A stretch of DNA of 64,000 nt from Hippasteria phrygiana (Eukaryota > Echinodermata > Asteroidea > Valvatida > Goniasteridae), in the NCBI GenBank assembly GCA_037893225.1, contig JAZGUH010000143.1, positions 1,860,001 to 1,924,000 on the forward strand, given 5' to 3'. The translations under genes were made by a program, and so were the position numbers. The notes below the pieces were generated by a model that worked only from the letters and a program-made list of their open reading frames with translations, ran no database searches and was not told the origin of the DNA. Position 1 is the stretch's first letter. Every line of letters begins with the position of its first letter. This document shows, in pieces, positions 42,621 to 53,100 of this stretch.

Positions 42621-42796
42621 ACAAATGGCAAGTGGAGAGTGGTTCTTACAACCTGGTCTGGGACCCCCGTTCTCCAGCCAACGCAAGACATGCTGCAACT
42701 CTGTGTCCTCTTCTTGTGCCAACCGGATTTCGGGAGCATCCCATGCTTTTACAAGCCCATCAACACCCTCGACCTCCCTTCCACCTGTTGCATCAG

Positions 42797-43573
42797 TCAT
42801 GTCCTCCTCGCCCTCAACTTCCCTTGTTGATAACTGCCGTTGACACTCGGCGTTCTCCCTGCTCTTCTCCTGGTGCCGAAATACACAGCAAGAGGCGGTC
42901 GTTTGCTTTTTGGTTCCAACCTCCGGTAGCGCTCCTGCTGTTCGCTGTCACCCGAAGCTGGTCTCACTCCCCTGCCATTCCGTCTGTTGGCACCATCGGC
43001 ATTGTTGAACCAGCTGCGTCTGGGGCACTTCCTCTGAAAGTGGCCACGTTTATGGCAGCGAAAACATTCCCTGTTGCTCTTATCTTGGTAGGGAGTTGGC
43101 GCCCTCTGATGATCCCTTCCATCTCCTTGTGCTGTTACCACTCGCACATCTATAGCCCCTGGCCCAGCTTTCCTGTTGTACACCTGGGATTCCAGGAAGG
43201 CCTCCATTTCCGTAGCCAGTGTAACTGTTTGAGCCAAGGTCTTGGCTTTTCCGGCAAACACATGATGCTGAAGTTGTTCATCTCCAAGTGCATTGCGGAA
43301 TGCCTCCACCGCCAGGTCCTCCCTGGCCTCAATTGGCAGTCCTGGGTAGCTCTTGGAGACGAGCCGACGGATTGATTGCCCCAGATCACTCAGAGGCTCC
43401 TCCCTTCCCCTCATACGCATTGACAATTGGGCCCGGTACAGCGGAACCTGCGCACTGACTCCAAAGCGTTGCTCGAAGTGCTCCAAGAACGCGGGAAACT
43501 CCTTGCGCTGTTCTGATGTCATGTCGGACAGTGCCTCTCGAGCCACTCCTCTTAGGTGTGAAGCAAGGAACAT
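42797..43573 (-). pseudogene. gypsy gag, capsid and zinc-knuckle part
   Basis: 258 codons. It has the retrotransposon gag fold (MFLASHLRGVAREAL, FEQRFGV) and a CCHC knuckle C170-X2-C173-X4-H178-X4-C183 (CFRCHKRGHFQRKC). The upstream part of the domain (DKFDGTSSWEDYLIHFE) lies in another frame at 43690-43570, so a frameshift splits gag. After the knuckle the sequence passes almost directly to a pol spacer (EIRLAQEEDTELQHVLRWLE), so protease, RT and RNase H are deleted. Confidence 0.88.
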
Positions 43574-44699
43574 ATCGCCTTCTCGGCTTCACCCCACCCG
43601 TTCACCATCGAGACACTTTCAAAGTGGATAAGGTAGTCCTCCCAGGATGACGTGCCGTCAAACTTATCTGGGAGCATCACCGGTCTCGTGACCACACCAG
43701 TCTGCCCACGGCCATGTGGTTCCATGTGATCCACCTCATAGGTTTGTGCATGGCGGATCCTCTGTGGGGGATCCGCCCCATTGGCTTGTGTAAAGCGGAT
43801 CCTCTCCGAGTGGTAAGGATCTCCCTCATTGGTTTGTGCACGGCGGATCCTCTGGGGGGGATCCGCCTTATTGGTTTGTGTACAGCGGATCCTCTTGGGG
43901 GGATCCGCCTCATTGGTTTGTGTACAGCGGATCCTCTCCGAATGGTAAGGATCCACCTCATTGGTTTGTGCACGGCGGATCCTCTCCGAATGGTAAGGAT
44001 CCCCCTCATTGGTTTGTGCATGGCGGATCCTCTGGGGGGGGGGGGATCTGCCTCATTGGTTTGTGTACAGCGGATCCTCTGGGGGGGGATCCGCCTCATT
44101 GGTTTGTGTACAGCGGATCCTCTCCGAATGGTAAGGATCCACCTCATTGGTTTGTGTACGGCGGATCCTCTGGGGGGATCCGCCCCATTGGTTTGTGTAC
44201 AGCGGATCCTCTGGGGGGGATCCGCCTCATTTGTTTGTGTTTGGTTAGTCCCTTCGGGGAAGCATGGGTCCGTCACGTGGTCACGCGTGCCGCCGTTCCC
44301 ACCAAAACCGCGCAGGTCCAGGTCACGTGGGCAACCGTTCCCGCCAAAACCAAACGGGTCTGTTATATTGCTATGGACTGGTTTGCGGGAAAAGGGAAGG
44401 GGTGTACTCGTAGTTTTCTGGCCCCTACTGTAAATCGAAGTGGTTTCTCCCCGAGGGTATTCCTGGGTGGGAATTTCCAATTCCTGATTGACGGGCTCCC
44501 TGACTGGCCTAGCGAACTCTGTCCCCAAGTGCTGACCATCATCACGCCCCCACAGGTCGCCTTCCCACTCGGTTGCTACCCTCACCGGAGTAAATCCCCC
44601 ACTAGACTGTGGACCGTGGGACAAGAAAGATTGCAATTCATCTATCGTCACACATGTTTTCAGGGTCTCATCCGCGATATGTTCCCTACATGTGGCCAT
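43552..44699 (-). pseudogene. gypsy gag N-terminal region with coding minisatellite
   Basis: The frame from 44699 opens with a non-repetitive N-terminus (TCREHIADETLKTCVTIDEL ...) and Gly/Asn/Asp-rich GFGGNG motifs, then runs into repeats of RIRCTQTNEADPP-like peptides. Frames alternate in the repeat because some units have gained or lost G residues. The last piece (DKFDGTSSWEDYLIHFE) is the start of the conserved gag fold. Confidence 0.7.
43735..44232 (-). repeat. GGATCC-containing minisatellite, 42- and 48-bp units
   Basis: About 11-12 units. The plus strand repeats GGTTTGTGTACAGCGGATCC followed either by a G-run with GGATCCGCCTCATT (42 bp) or by TCTCCGAATGGTAAGGATCC with ACCTCATT (48 bp). 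Both lengths are multiples of three, so units add 14 or 16 residues to gag. Confidence 0.9.
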
Positions 44700-44787
44700 A
44701 ACGCCGATCCGTGTTCAAGCCACCGAGCAAAACAACAGTAAAAAATACCTGAATTTCCCGTCCAGATCGTGTCACCGCTGCCGCCAG

Positions 44788-46303
44788 TGTAGCGTGTCGA
44801 TTGGGCTTTGATCGGAACACAATCAGTGACAATAATAATAATAATAATAATAGCAGGTTCTTATATAGCGCATTTCAGATCCACTGGATCTCTCAATGCG
44901 CTTAACAGTCAAAATTAATGCAAAAGAAAATAAAATGGTAAAAAAAAAAAAAAAAAAAAAAATAAAAATAGCTGTGTGTCAGTTGGTTGATAACAGTCAC
45001 TGAAAAGCCAATTTAAACAAATGGGTCTTTAGATGTTTCTTGAAAAGTTGCAGTTCAGTTTCGGATCGGAGAGATTGTGGAAGAGAGTTCCAGAGCCGTG
45101 GGCCTGCAATTGAAAATGTCTTGTCTCCATAGGTTTTGGTCCTGCCTGAACCGACGGTGAGGAGCTGCTGTGTGGATGACCTGAGGGATCTTGATGGCGT
45201 GTAAGGGATAACAAGTTGGGAGATGAAATCTGGGCACAGACCGTGGATGCCTTTGAAGATGATGAGCATAACTTTGTAATGAATTCTAGATTGAACTGGT
45301 AACCAGTGTAGGCTCTTTAGGACAGGTGTTATGTTGTTCCTCTTCTTGGCCCGCGATACCAGTCGTGCAGCTGAATTCTGCACCCGTTGGAGCTTGGCAA
45401 TGTCCTTATCCGGAGAACCTAGCAGAAGACTATTGCAATTGTCAAGTACAGAAGTCACGAAGGCATGGACAAGCACCTCTGTTGTGTGGTTGTCTAGATA
45501 GTGACGGATGCTTCCAATCCTCCTGAGTGCCAAAGAAGCTTTGCTGCAGACTGCATTCACATGACGACGCATAGTGAGGTGACTATCGAAGTATGCGCCA
45601 AGGTCACGAACTGAAGTAGAGGGCTTGACTGGAAAGGTGTCTGGAATAATTGAAGCCAATTCTTGGGAAGGACCGAAGCGTGAGGACAAATGGAGTACTT
45701 CCATCTTACTATCATTGAGTACAAGGTGGTTGCTCTCCATCCAGTTGCGGATGTCCCGAAGACAAGCATCTAGTTTCTCAGGCGTCTGTTCTCTTTCTGT
45801 CGGTTTAATAGACAGGTACAGCTGGGTGTCATCTGCATACATCATGACAGAGAAGCCATGACCTATAACATCTTGGAGAGGAGTCGTATAACAGATGAAG
45901 AGGAGTGGGCCAATAACCGATCCCTGTGGCACACCCCAACGGAGGCTAGTAGGTGCAGATGTCGCATCTTGAATTGTCACGCTCTGTTCTCTCTCTGCGA
46001 TTATAGGCAATTAGGCAATTATATTTCTGTTAGAACCTCGCTTTATTCACAATTTACGGTACAGAACAAAACACACTTCTTTGCATAGCAAGCTCCAAAC
46101 ATGTGACTTACTGACGCTATATAGCAACAACAACAAGATGGCTGCCGAGCCGGGTTGACCAGTCTGTTTTCCAGGGTTCTTAGTTCGCACCGTGAAAGGT
46201 GTAGAGCGCCCTCTGTTGTTAGCCGGCCCACTTCACAGGGGCTCCAGTCCGCACCGTGGAAGGTGTAGAGCGCCCTCCGTTGCTAGCCGGTCCAAACGCT
46301 ACA
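44788..46303 (-). repeat. gypsy 5' LTR interrupted by a LINE
   Basis: LTR sequence occupies 44788-44832 and 46013-46303 and matches 37216-37554 except for the inserted LINE fragment and a few substitutions. Confidence 0.92.
44833..46012 (-). mobile_element. 5'-truncated CR1/L2-like LINE
   Basis: A continuous 337-codon minus-strand frame (46010-44997) contains the second half of a reverse transcriptase: GVPQGSVIGPLLF at 26-38, MMYADDTQLY with YADD at 58-61, VRDLGAYFDSHLTM, LQRVQNSAARLV and GPRLWNSLP. A (TTATT/ATT)n tail marks the 3' end at 44833. The frame is open to its end, so the insertion is fairly recent. The target shows loss of CTC and a doubled GGCAATTA rather than a normal duplication. 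Confidence 0.88.
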
Positions 46304-47525
46304 GTATTCCTCTCTTACATATGTACATGTACATACCCGTAGGTTTAAATAACTCATGCATGTAATGCGCCTATCAATTGATACCCCCGACCTGACCTGA
46401 CCCCCCCCCCCCCCCCCCGCCCCGACCATCCCCACTCCCCCTCCCCCAACTCCCCCCCCCCCCCACCCCACCCCGAGTGGCGATTTGTATCCAGTTCATC
46501 AGGCATTAAGGACTTTCTGCTGAGTTGTATAAAAATGACAATAAAAAAATGTTGTGTTGGGACTTTTAATGATTTTTAATAAATTTTAAATTTTCCAAAA
46601 TTCTCTGCCAAACGGTCTATATTTTAACATAGGCCTAAATCTTCAATGGTGCTTTGTCCATTGAAAGTTCCATTGTCTGGTTCCCATTCTACAGCTGCAA
46701 ATGCAAAATGATGCCGAAGGACAGTATTTCCACCGCAAAAAAATGGTTAAATACTGCATTAAATAGTTTTATTCCACCATGGTTGTGTGTAGAGAGGAGG
46801 GGGTTCCTGTTATCAACTTGGATGAGAAATGTGCAGTATGATGGTGATGCTGTAACAGAGATTTTAAGACAAACTTTGTATTCTAGAAAAGAATATGATC
46901 AATGAAAGGGATTTCAGTACTGATTTCATGAACAATTGTGTGTGGCTATATACTCGACTTTCAATGATGGTCCTTTAAATTGACTTATTTGAAACAAATG
47001 TTTTATGCCAATGGTACGATGGTAAAAAAAATATTTAAAAATCGATTTAAATAAACAAAAATCCGATTTAAATAAAAAAACATCTGATTTTTTTTAATAA
47101 AAAAGAAAGAAAAAAGAAGATTGATCAACCCTGGTTTATTATGATTGTATGTTCTTACAAAATACTTCAGTGCCCCAATCTACACAGTGATTCCCCTGTT
47201 TAAATTTTAAATTTAAGATTTATTGAAAATTCCCAAAGTTCGCGAAAGTTCCCGAAAATTCCTGTTAATTCCCGTTAATTCCCAAAATTCCCGGTGGAAA
47301 CATTCCACTCTGAAAATTCCCGGGAATTTTGCAACCCTACCCAGGAATGTGGCAATTACAAATATGAAAGAAAAATATGAATTTTTCAAAACATGTGCGG
47401 TACACTTTCTCTCAAAGACGGCATTTCACACGAAACTGCGAATACCGCATTTCCAGATATTCATGAAAACGGTGCTTCTTTAAACGGCTAGCAGAACCCA
47501 TTCTTGGAATAAGCCCTTGCTGAAA
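46304..47525. repeat. inner block of the foldback, inverted copy at 54623-56000
   Basis: This block and 37083-37215 together correspond to the reverse complement of 54623-56000. An 86-residue frame at 47223-47483 is identical in translation to 54663-54923. It contains C-runs (46400-46475), a hAT-type end TTGATCAACCCTG at 47132, and GGGAATTTTGCAACCCTA at 47321-47338. The frame at 46654-46905 (83 codons, LLSTWMRNVQYDGDAVTEIL) might be a transposase remnant, but I do not recognise it. Confidence 0.8.
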
Positions 47526-47785
47526 TGAAGTGTGCCCAGGAAGGTTGCAATTAGGAATATGAAAGAAAAATTTGAATTTTTAAAACATGTGCTGTACACT
47601 TTCTCTCAAAGACGGCATTTCACACGAAACTGCGAATACCACCAATTTCCAGATATTCCTGAAAATTATCCGTCTTTAAGCGGCTAATTGGAACAGAAGC
47701 TATGCTGAAATTAAAGGTGCACAGGTAGGTGGAAATTATATGAAAGAAAAACATGAATTTTTCAAAACGTGCGGTAGGCCTACGA
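47340..47785 (+). repeat. second part of the 203-bp tandem array
   Basis: About two diverged units with the same words as 35190-37083 (CACTTTCTCTCAAAGACGGC, AATAAGCCCTTGCTGAAAT). They lie between the inner block and the right inverted end of the foldback. Confidence 0.8.
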
Positions 47786-48107
47786 ACAGGCTATTGTGCT
47801 GAACCAAAACCCTTTTAAATTGGGCCCTCGCGAAACGACTAATGATTTCATAAAAAAAGACTCATAATTTTGTTTTAAGCATAATATGTACAGCTTCGCA
47901 TGCTTGTACCTATTCTTTGAAATTTGATGCAAAATTGGTTGGTAATTTTTAAGTTTACATTTCTCGAAAATTCGTTGCCTGAATTCGTTGTTTTAAACCT
48001 CCTTTTGTCGCATGGATTCTAGTTTTCAATATGTGACTGCTCTGATCGGCCGAATCGCGAATTGCGGGCTGAATCGAGGGCTGAATCGCGGGCTAGCTTC
48101 TGCCAGG

Positions 48108-48586
48108 CTGCACGGGCCTGGCCTGATGACAACCCCCCCCCCGGCCACAACCCCTGGCCACGACTTTTCCCAAACGACAAAGCTGTCGGAATGCTCGGCA
48201 GATCAGACAGCGAGAATTTATTGCATTAAATATACCGAGCCCTATATGCGTACGTACGTATGCATCCATTCGGATGACGTTTGGGGAAATAAATTCTCCC
48301 CCCCCGGCCAGCGGCCCTGTACGTCCGTACGGACGTACGTCCGTACATGTCGATTCATGACATCTAACGTAATTACATGGGATCCGTGTAGCTTGGTGGT
48401 CGAGCTCTTTCATAATTCATTGTCATTCTTCGAACAACTGATTGCGTTGGAAAGAAGTTACATGTAAGTTTTTTTTTTTTTTGAAAACTCAGCAGCAGGA
48501 TGATCCTAGAAATGCTGGACCGTACATGTAGAAGTAGGCCTAGTGCAAATGATCTGTAACTGTAGCCTAGTGTAGTAAATATGGAT
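48108..48586. other. gene-free stretch with ACGTCCGTAC palindromes
   Basis: At 48317-48346 CGTACGGACGTACGTCCGTAC-like words form overlapping palindromes. An open frame at 48012-48467 spans the foldback end and has no recognisable domain. Confidence 0.45.
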
Positions 48587-48588
48587 TA

Positions 48589-48687
48589 GTCCCAGTAACT
48601 AGGACCTTTTATCGCTTTTTTAACATCATTATCATGTCCAGATGTTTAAAAAGCGATAAAGTAAGGTCCTAACTTAGTTACTGGGAC
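48589..48687. mobile_element. TA-target MITE, 99 bp
   Basis: GTCCCAGTAACTAGGACCTT ... AAGGTCCTAACTTAGTTACT with GGGAC, flanked by TA on both sides, fits a Tc1/mariner-type MITE. The inside has GCGATAAA/TTTATCGC arms. A half copy is at 34127-34217. Confidence 0.8.
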
Positions 48688-48742
48688 TATATGGATAAAA
48701 ATAGGGTAGTAGTAGTACTAGCCGAGGGCTAGTTCGTTGCTC

Positions 48743-48904
48743 TGTCGAGCGCAATCTGGAGTTTTGCGCAAGTTTATTGTACTCCCTCCTGAGCTAATTA
48801 ATTTCCCTTTAAATGAAATCCATTCATAGGGTTATGAACTCAGTCATAGGACTAGGAGGAGGGAGTACAATAAACTTGCGCAAAACTCCAGATTGCGCTC
48901 GACA
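48743..48904. repeat. 48-bp perfect inverted repeat, 66-bp spacer
   Basis: Arm 48743-48790 (starting TGTCGAGCGCAATCTGGAG, ending CTCCCTCCT) and arm 48857-48904 are exact reverse complements. There is no coding content. Confidence 0.92.
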
Positions 48905-49486
48905 CACAGCTCTATGGATAGACCTACATGTACCAATACCATGGACGTAGGTCTAGCTCCGAAACGGCGAAGGCAAACATTAGTGTATTTTTCTCATCAT
49001 TCATCATGTTCATAGGCCTAACGTTACGTGCAAGAAGCTTTATCAGTTATCAAGTGATTTTGCATTGTGCAGAATCAACCAGGCCGTATTTGCGGTAAGG
49101 CTTGGATTTTTTTTATAAGTAAACTCAACTTAAACCATGGGTAACGTCCTTGCTCTTATGCCATGGTTAAACTTAACGCAGTGGCTATTTTTACGGCAGC
49201 CGTAACACGACAGCCGTAACAAAGGCGTAACAAAGGCGTAACATGACTTTCAAATGCTAATTGTTACTTTTTCTCTGCAACCACATTCTCCAAAAACAGA
49301 TTATATGACAAGTTATAGGTTAATCATTGAAATGTTGGTTTTTGAAGTGCCTTATAATTATGCATATTTTAATTTATGCAAATAGCTATAGCAGATGCAG
49401 TTTGCAGACTGCTAATCAATGATTGGAAAACAGCAGTGGGGTGGCGAACAAACACTGGATGTTTTGACTACTTTTATGAGACTCTT

Positions 49487-50762
49487 CAGGCCTCGATCTT
49501 AAGCTTTTTTTTAACTAGTCCAACGGGCAAGTTAACTGGGTTTTTTACTAGCCCGCAGAATTTTTTACTAGCCCACATTTAATGGACATTGTAAATATCC
49601 CATTAACGATGGTCAGTTTCATTTCGCGGCAAACACGGCAAAACATCGTATTTCCATCGTAGCTAAGCCAGCCAAAGTCCCGCTCCCAGTCTTGTCTGTA
49701 GACACGTTGTCTTTTATTTTTGCTCTAGTTTGCATCGTATTCTCTTTTGCTCCCTTTTTTTGACGGATTGGATACATTTAGATATCGCCACATGATGGAA
49801 AATGTAAAGACCCAAGTGAATAAAACTTCTCACCATCCACGTACACCGGCCCGGTACATACAGACCACACGCAAATCTTCGCACACAAAGTACACGCGCC
49901 CATGCCTTCTTTCATTCACTGCATGCATGGCTCATGGTCGCTGAGGTCAAGTGCCGATGCGCATGCTCAGTATGCACGTGGAATTCCCCGGTTGGGCCCA
50001 TAATCAAAGCTGGCTTCAGTACGTACCAAAGATTGTATAGCGCCGCGTATACGGCGTACGGTTCGCTGCGTCTTATAGACATTCATGACATTATTCTGCC
50101 AATATTAGTTGGCGTTTTCCTTCAAATTTACATGGGCCAAAAATGTGACGGTCCTTAATAATTGTTTTCAAACACTGATGATGTACAAAATAAAAATGTT
50201 TCAGTGTCAGCCGTATCGAAGCCGAGCATTGAGAAAAGATCCATAGTCTTTTTTGTGTGCACTTTCACTGTACTTTTCTTCCCACACCCAACCAGTCCCA
50301 TGCGTACAGCATTTGGCAAAAAAAGTGCACAACACACTCTGGACTTAATATGAGACTACCAACCTTGTACAAGTCATGTGCGCTTGTGGCATCACGTGCG
50401 GAATGAATGGCATACACGTGTACGCACGTACACATGTTGCCATCGGGACACAAGCTAGCTGCTGTGAGACAGCGAGCGGCATGCATAGCGTGCGCTAGCG
50501 CTAGCGCGGCGGCTCGGCATAGTATTGACTGTCGCGGGCGGGACGCCGTAGCGCTGTACTCGGTCATTAAATGAAACAAGAAGATTCACTCAAACTTACA
50601 AAGAACGTTTGTTTGATTCATATCAAGCAAAAGTGACAATTTTAAGCAGGTAGGTATGCTTTTTTAACTAGCCCGCCGGGCAAGTTAAAGAGTGCTTTTC
50701 ACTAGCCCGGAGCAGTTTTTACTAGACATTGTACGCCGGGCTAGTGCTAAGGTCGAGCCCTG
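49487..50762. mobile_element. hAT-like element with 5-bp duplication, 1276 bp
   Basis: The ends are CAGGCCTCGATCTTAAGC and GCTAAGGTCGAGCCCTG. CTCTT lies directly on both sides (49482-49486, 50763-50767). Near both ends the word ACTAGCCCG recurs (subterminal repeats). The interior is GC-richer and shows no recognised protein. Confidence 0.75.
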
Positions 50763-51084
50763 CTCTTTAACAAGTACAGTGAATTAATTTACGATCCCAG
50801 CGGAACCCAACCAACCCACTGACTAAATGCTCAAGTGGTTTATCGGACAGAAGACACATTGCCGTAATTCTGACATGCACAGACAGCTGGCCATTCGATT
50901 TGCAGTTAGCGATTCTGGTTGCTGTAAGTGTAACAATCCTGTGGCTCACTCAAAGGCCTTATTCGTTGAACCATGGTGGTCAGTTGTTGAACAATGAACA
51001 GGATTAAGCGACATAACTGTCGAGTGTTGATTACAGGATGCTGGTTGGAGGAAGAAAAACAGGTGTGTCATTGAAAGCGCTAGT

Positions 51085-51255
51085 GGAAGTCATTACTCGT
51101 TACGTGACGTAATCGGTACTCGCAAGCAAATCACTACTCGCGAGTACTTATTAGTACTCGGGCTGGTACGAGTAATCAAATAATTGAAAATGCACGAGTA
51201 GCGGAATGAGTAGCAGAAATCGATCACGAGTACTCGAGTACTCGGGGTACTTGCC
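51085..51255. repeat. cluster of TACTCG/CGAGTA words
   Basis: At least nine copies of TACTCG or its complement lie within about 170 bases, ending in ACGAGTACTCGAGTACTCGG. This resembles the subterminal repeats of a DNA transposon end. No boundaries found. Confidence 0.55.
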
Positions 51256-51259
51256 CAGC

Positions 51260-51365
51260 GGTATTACGCTTGGCTGCACAAGCCTCTTGTGTCCGTTTCG
51301 CTTGGCTGCACAAGCCAGCATGGCATCCTGCCTGGCGCCCCGTTATTACACTCGTACTGAAGGGG
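51260..51365. mobile_element. partial CCCCTTGA-family MITE
   Basis: The right part is present: GCTTGGCTGCACAAGCCAGC ... CGTACTGAAGGGG, TTAA. The left end is replaced by the CGAGTA cluster. Confidence 0.6.
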
Positions 51366-51730
51366 TTAATTAAGAAATCAAAATTTATCTGTATTTTATA
51401 AATATTCTTGGCATCATCTAAAAATACAGGATAAAAAGGGGTCCTTCTCGTTCCTTTTTTGAAAACCTACAAATTTTTTTTTTGCCTAAAAAACCACACA
51501 CAAGTCCAGCATCCACTTGCCAAATTTTCAACAACAGATACATTCAGAGGGTGGTTGCTATAGTAACGGGGTAAACTGCATCCATTACGGAAACGAATTC
51601 TGCACACCTACAATTTGTTTGCATCTAGAAAATGGGTATGACATTGTATGTTGCAAAATTTGAAAAATGAGTTATATACATGCTGTAGTATACAAATACT
51701 ACATGATTAGAGGGGAAATAGGGCAATCTA

Positions 51731-51822
51731 TTTTTCCCGAGGTACTGGCTACATCAGGCCTACCACCCCGAACCCGGATGGTGAGGGGTGGTATAGGCCT
51801 GTAGCCAGTACCAAGGGAAAAA
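51731..51822. repeat. imperfect hairpin repeat
   Basis: TTTTTCCCGAGGTACTGGCT ... GGCCTACCACCCC folds on GGGGTGGTATAGGCC ... AGCCAGTACCAAGGGAAAAA with few mismatches. It overlaps the 3' side of the minus-strand frame at 51749-52066. Confidence 0.8.
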
Positions 51823-52066
51823 TGGATGCTATATTTCCCCCCGACATTTGTTTTATTGCACCTTCTAAATAAATCAACTGTTCGATGTCTTCATCGTCAA
51901 GAGAAGCGAATCGTGGTGCTATGGACGTGGCCATCTTACATATTTTTGTTATGGGATCAATACCACTTCCCGTTTTTCCGTGCAGCACCTTGTGTATTAA
52001 AATACGTACATGATTGGATGTTGACTCCGGGGAAAGAGGTTGTTGGGAAAATAGTAAAAATAACAC
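51749..52066 (-). pseudogene. possible transposon-derived ORF fragment
   Basis: The 105-codon frame contains MATSIAPRFASLDDEDIEQL, which resembles the N-termini (RFASLTEEDL-like) of Crypton-type tyrosine-recombinase/KIAA1958-like proteins as I remember them. It soon degenerates into the hairpin repeat. The match is short and seen only by eye, so this may be chance. Confidence 0.3.
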
Positions 52067-52322
52067 CCCGAGAGATAGGCCTTTTTTAAAACAGCTAAAT
52101 TTGTTTTGGTAGCGTCATTCTTGACTGACCAATGAATTGGTACCATTAGCTCATGAATATTTAGAAGGTGTAATAATTGAATTTGTCACATCCTAAGCTT
52201 TAATTTGGTGTAGGTTTGACCCCTGCAGCATTTTGTGTTCTCATCAAGGTATGTTGACATTGCATGTACTCGCATTTTCCAACATGTCCAATTTAACTGT
52301 GTTTAGAGATAGAGCCCTTTAA

Positions 52323-52532
52323 CCCTTTGCGTACAGAAGACGCCATGGCACCCAAAAAACAGTGCCACCAGGCCAGATGACGCCATTTGCCACTGTTTGT
52401 GCAGTTTCAGTCCATTGTTGGATTATTGTGTATGTTACGCTTGACTGCACAAACACATTTTGGCCGTTTCGCTTGGCTGCCAGAGCCGCCGCGACACCCT
52501 GACGTCTCCTGTAAAAAAGCGTACTCAAGGGG
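52323..52532. mobile_element. TTAA-target MITE, CCCCTTGA family, 210 bp
   Basis: TTAA (52319-52322), CCCTTTGCGTACAGAAG ... GCGTACTCAAGGGG, TTAA (52533-52536). The interior shares ATTATTGTGTATGTTACGCT with 27759-27896. Confidence 0.85.
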
Positions 52533-53100
52533 TTAAACATAGCAAGGGGAAAGAAATTTTTTTCATCTTCATTCATCAGTATTAACGTTACTAAAAATAA
52601 ATTATAAAAATACAGATACAATGGAAGCCAACAAACCAAAAACAATAAAAAGCACTACATGTATACATATGAAAGTTTTTTTTTTCATCCTCTTTACACA
52701 GAAAACCCCTGTGTGTGTGCAACATAATACCCTTTTTTGTAGAGAGGGTCACATGTGATATACACATATGTACGTGTAGTTTACTAGAATTACTGCACGG
52801 GATGCACGGGTTGAATTACTACATGTAATTGGAATTTTGAAATGTTGGCAGCTGTGAAACTGTAAAGTCATCACAAATGCAGTCATTTATAAATAAACTG
52901 CACACATGTTTCTGCAATTTTCAACTGCATCAAATTTGTAGGGATTATAATACATTGTACTACTTAGCGTGACCAGTGTGTCATGCTAATAATAACTTAG
53001 TACATACATGTACAAAACATGTACATGTAGTAACTTATTGTGACTGGCTCTACAAAAATGGGTGTTATCTTGCCAAAGTTGAAATATGTGTTTTAATTAA

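Larger units (their letters stand above)
37216..46303 (-). mobile_element. Ty3/gypsy LTR retrotransposon, 9.1 kb with nested insertions
   Basis: The two LTRs (37216-37554; 44788-46303 once its LINE insert is included) share a 339-bp sequence running TGTAGCG ... CGCTACA, with the 4-bp duplication GTAT outside (37212-37215, 46304-46307). On the minus strand: 5' LTR, a TGGCGGCAGCGGTGAC primer-site candidate, gag (44699-42797), a short pol spacer, integrase (41991-41300 and 38878-38400), an extra zinc-finger/repeat ORF (38392-37584), a purine tract (CGGAGGGGGCGG) and the 3' LTR. Protease, RT and RNase H are missing; several frameshifts are present. It is inactive. Nested in it: hAT-like 39066-41306, LINE pieces 42118-42620 and 44833-46012. 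The paralogous block at 54623-56000 shows the empty site. Confidence 0.92.
34801..48107. mobile_element. large foldback-type composite with terminal inverted repeats
   Basis: The left end CCTGGCAGAAGCTAGCC (34801) and right end GGCTAGCTTCTGCCAGG (48107) are inverted, and about 400 bases of each end are homologous (shared CGATTCGGCCGATCA, ATCCATGCGACAAAAGG, TTTCGCGAGGGCCCA, CACAATAGCCTGTT). Inside are tandem units of about 203 bp (35190-37083, 47340-47785), an insertion at 35434-36009, and a unique block split by the gypsy element at 37216-46303. Without the gypsy element the composite is about 4.2 kb. I found no target duplication and no transposase. Long inverted ends with tandem repeats recall foldback and Galileo (P-like) elements, but this is analogy only. 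Confidence 0.75.

Noticed and set aside
43714..44741. Plus-strand open frames with LIGLCTADPL-type repeats
   Set aside because: Reverse-strand reading of the gag minisatellite; the minus-strand reading continues into the conserved gag fold.
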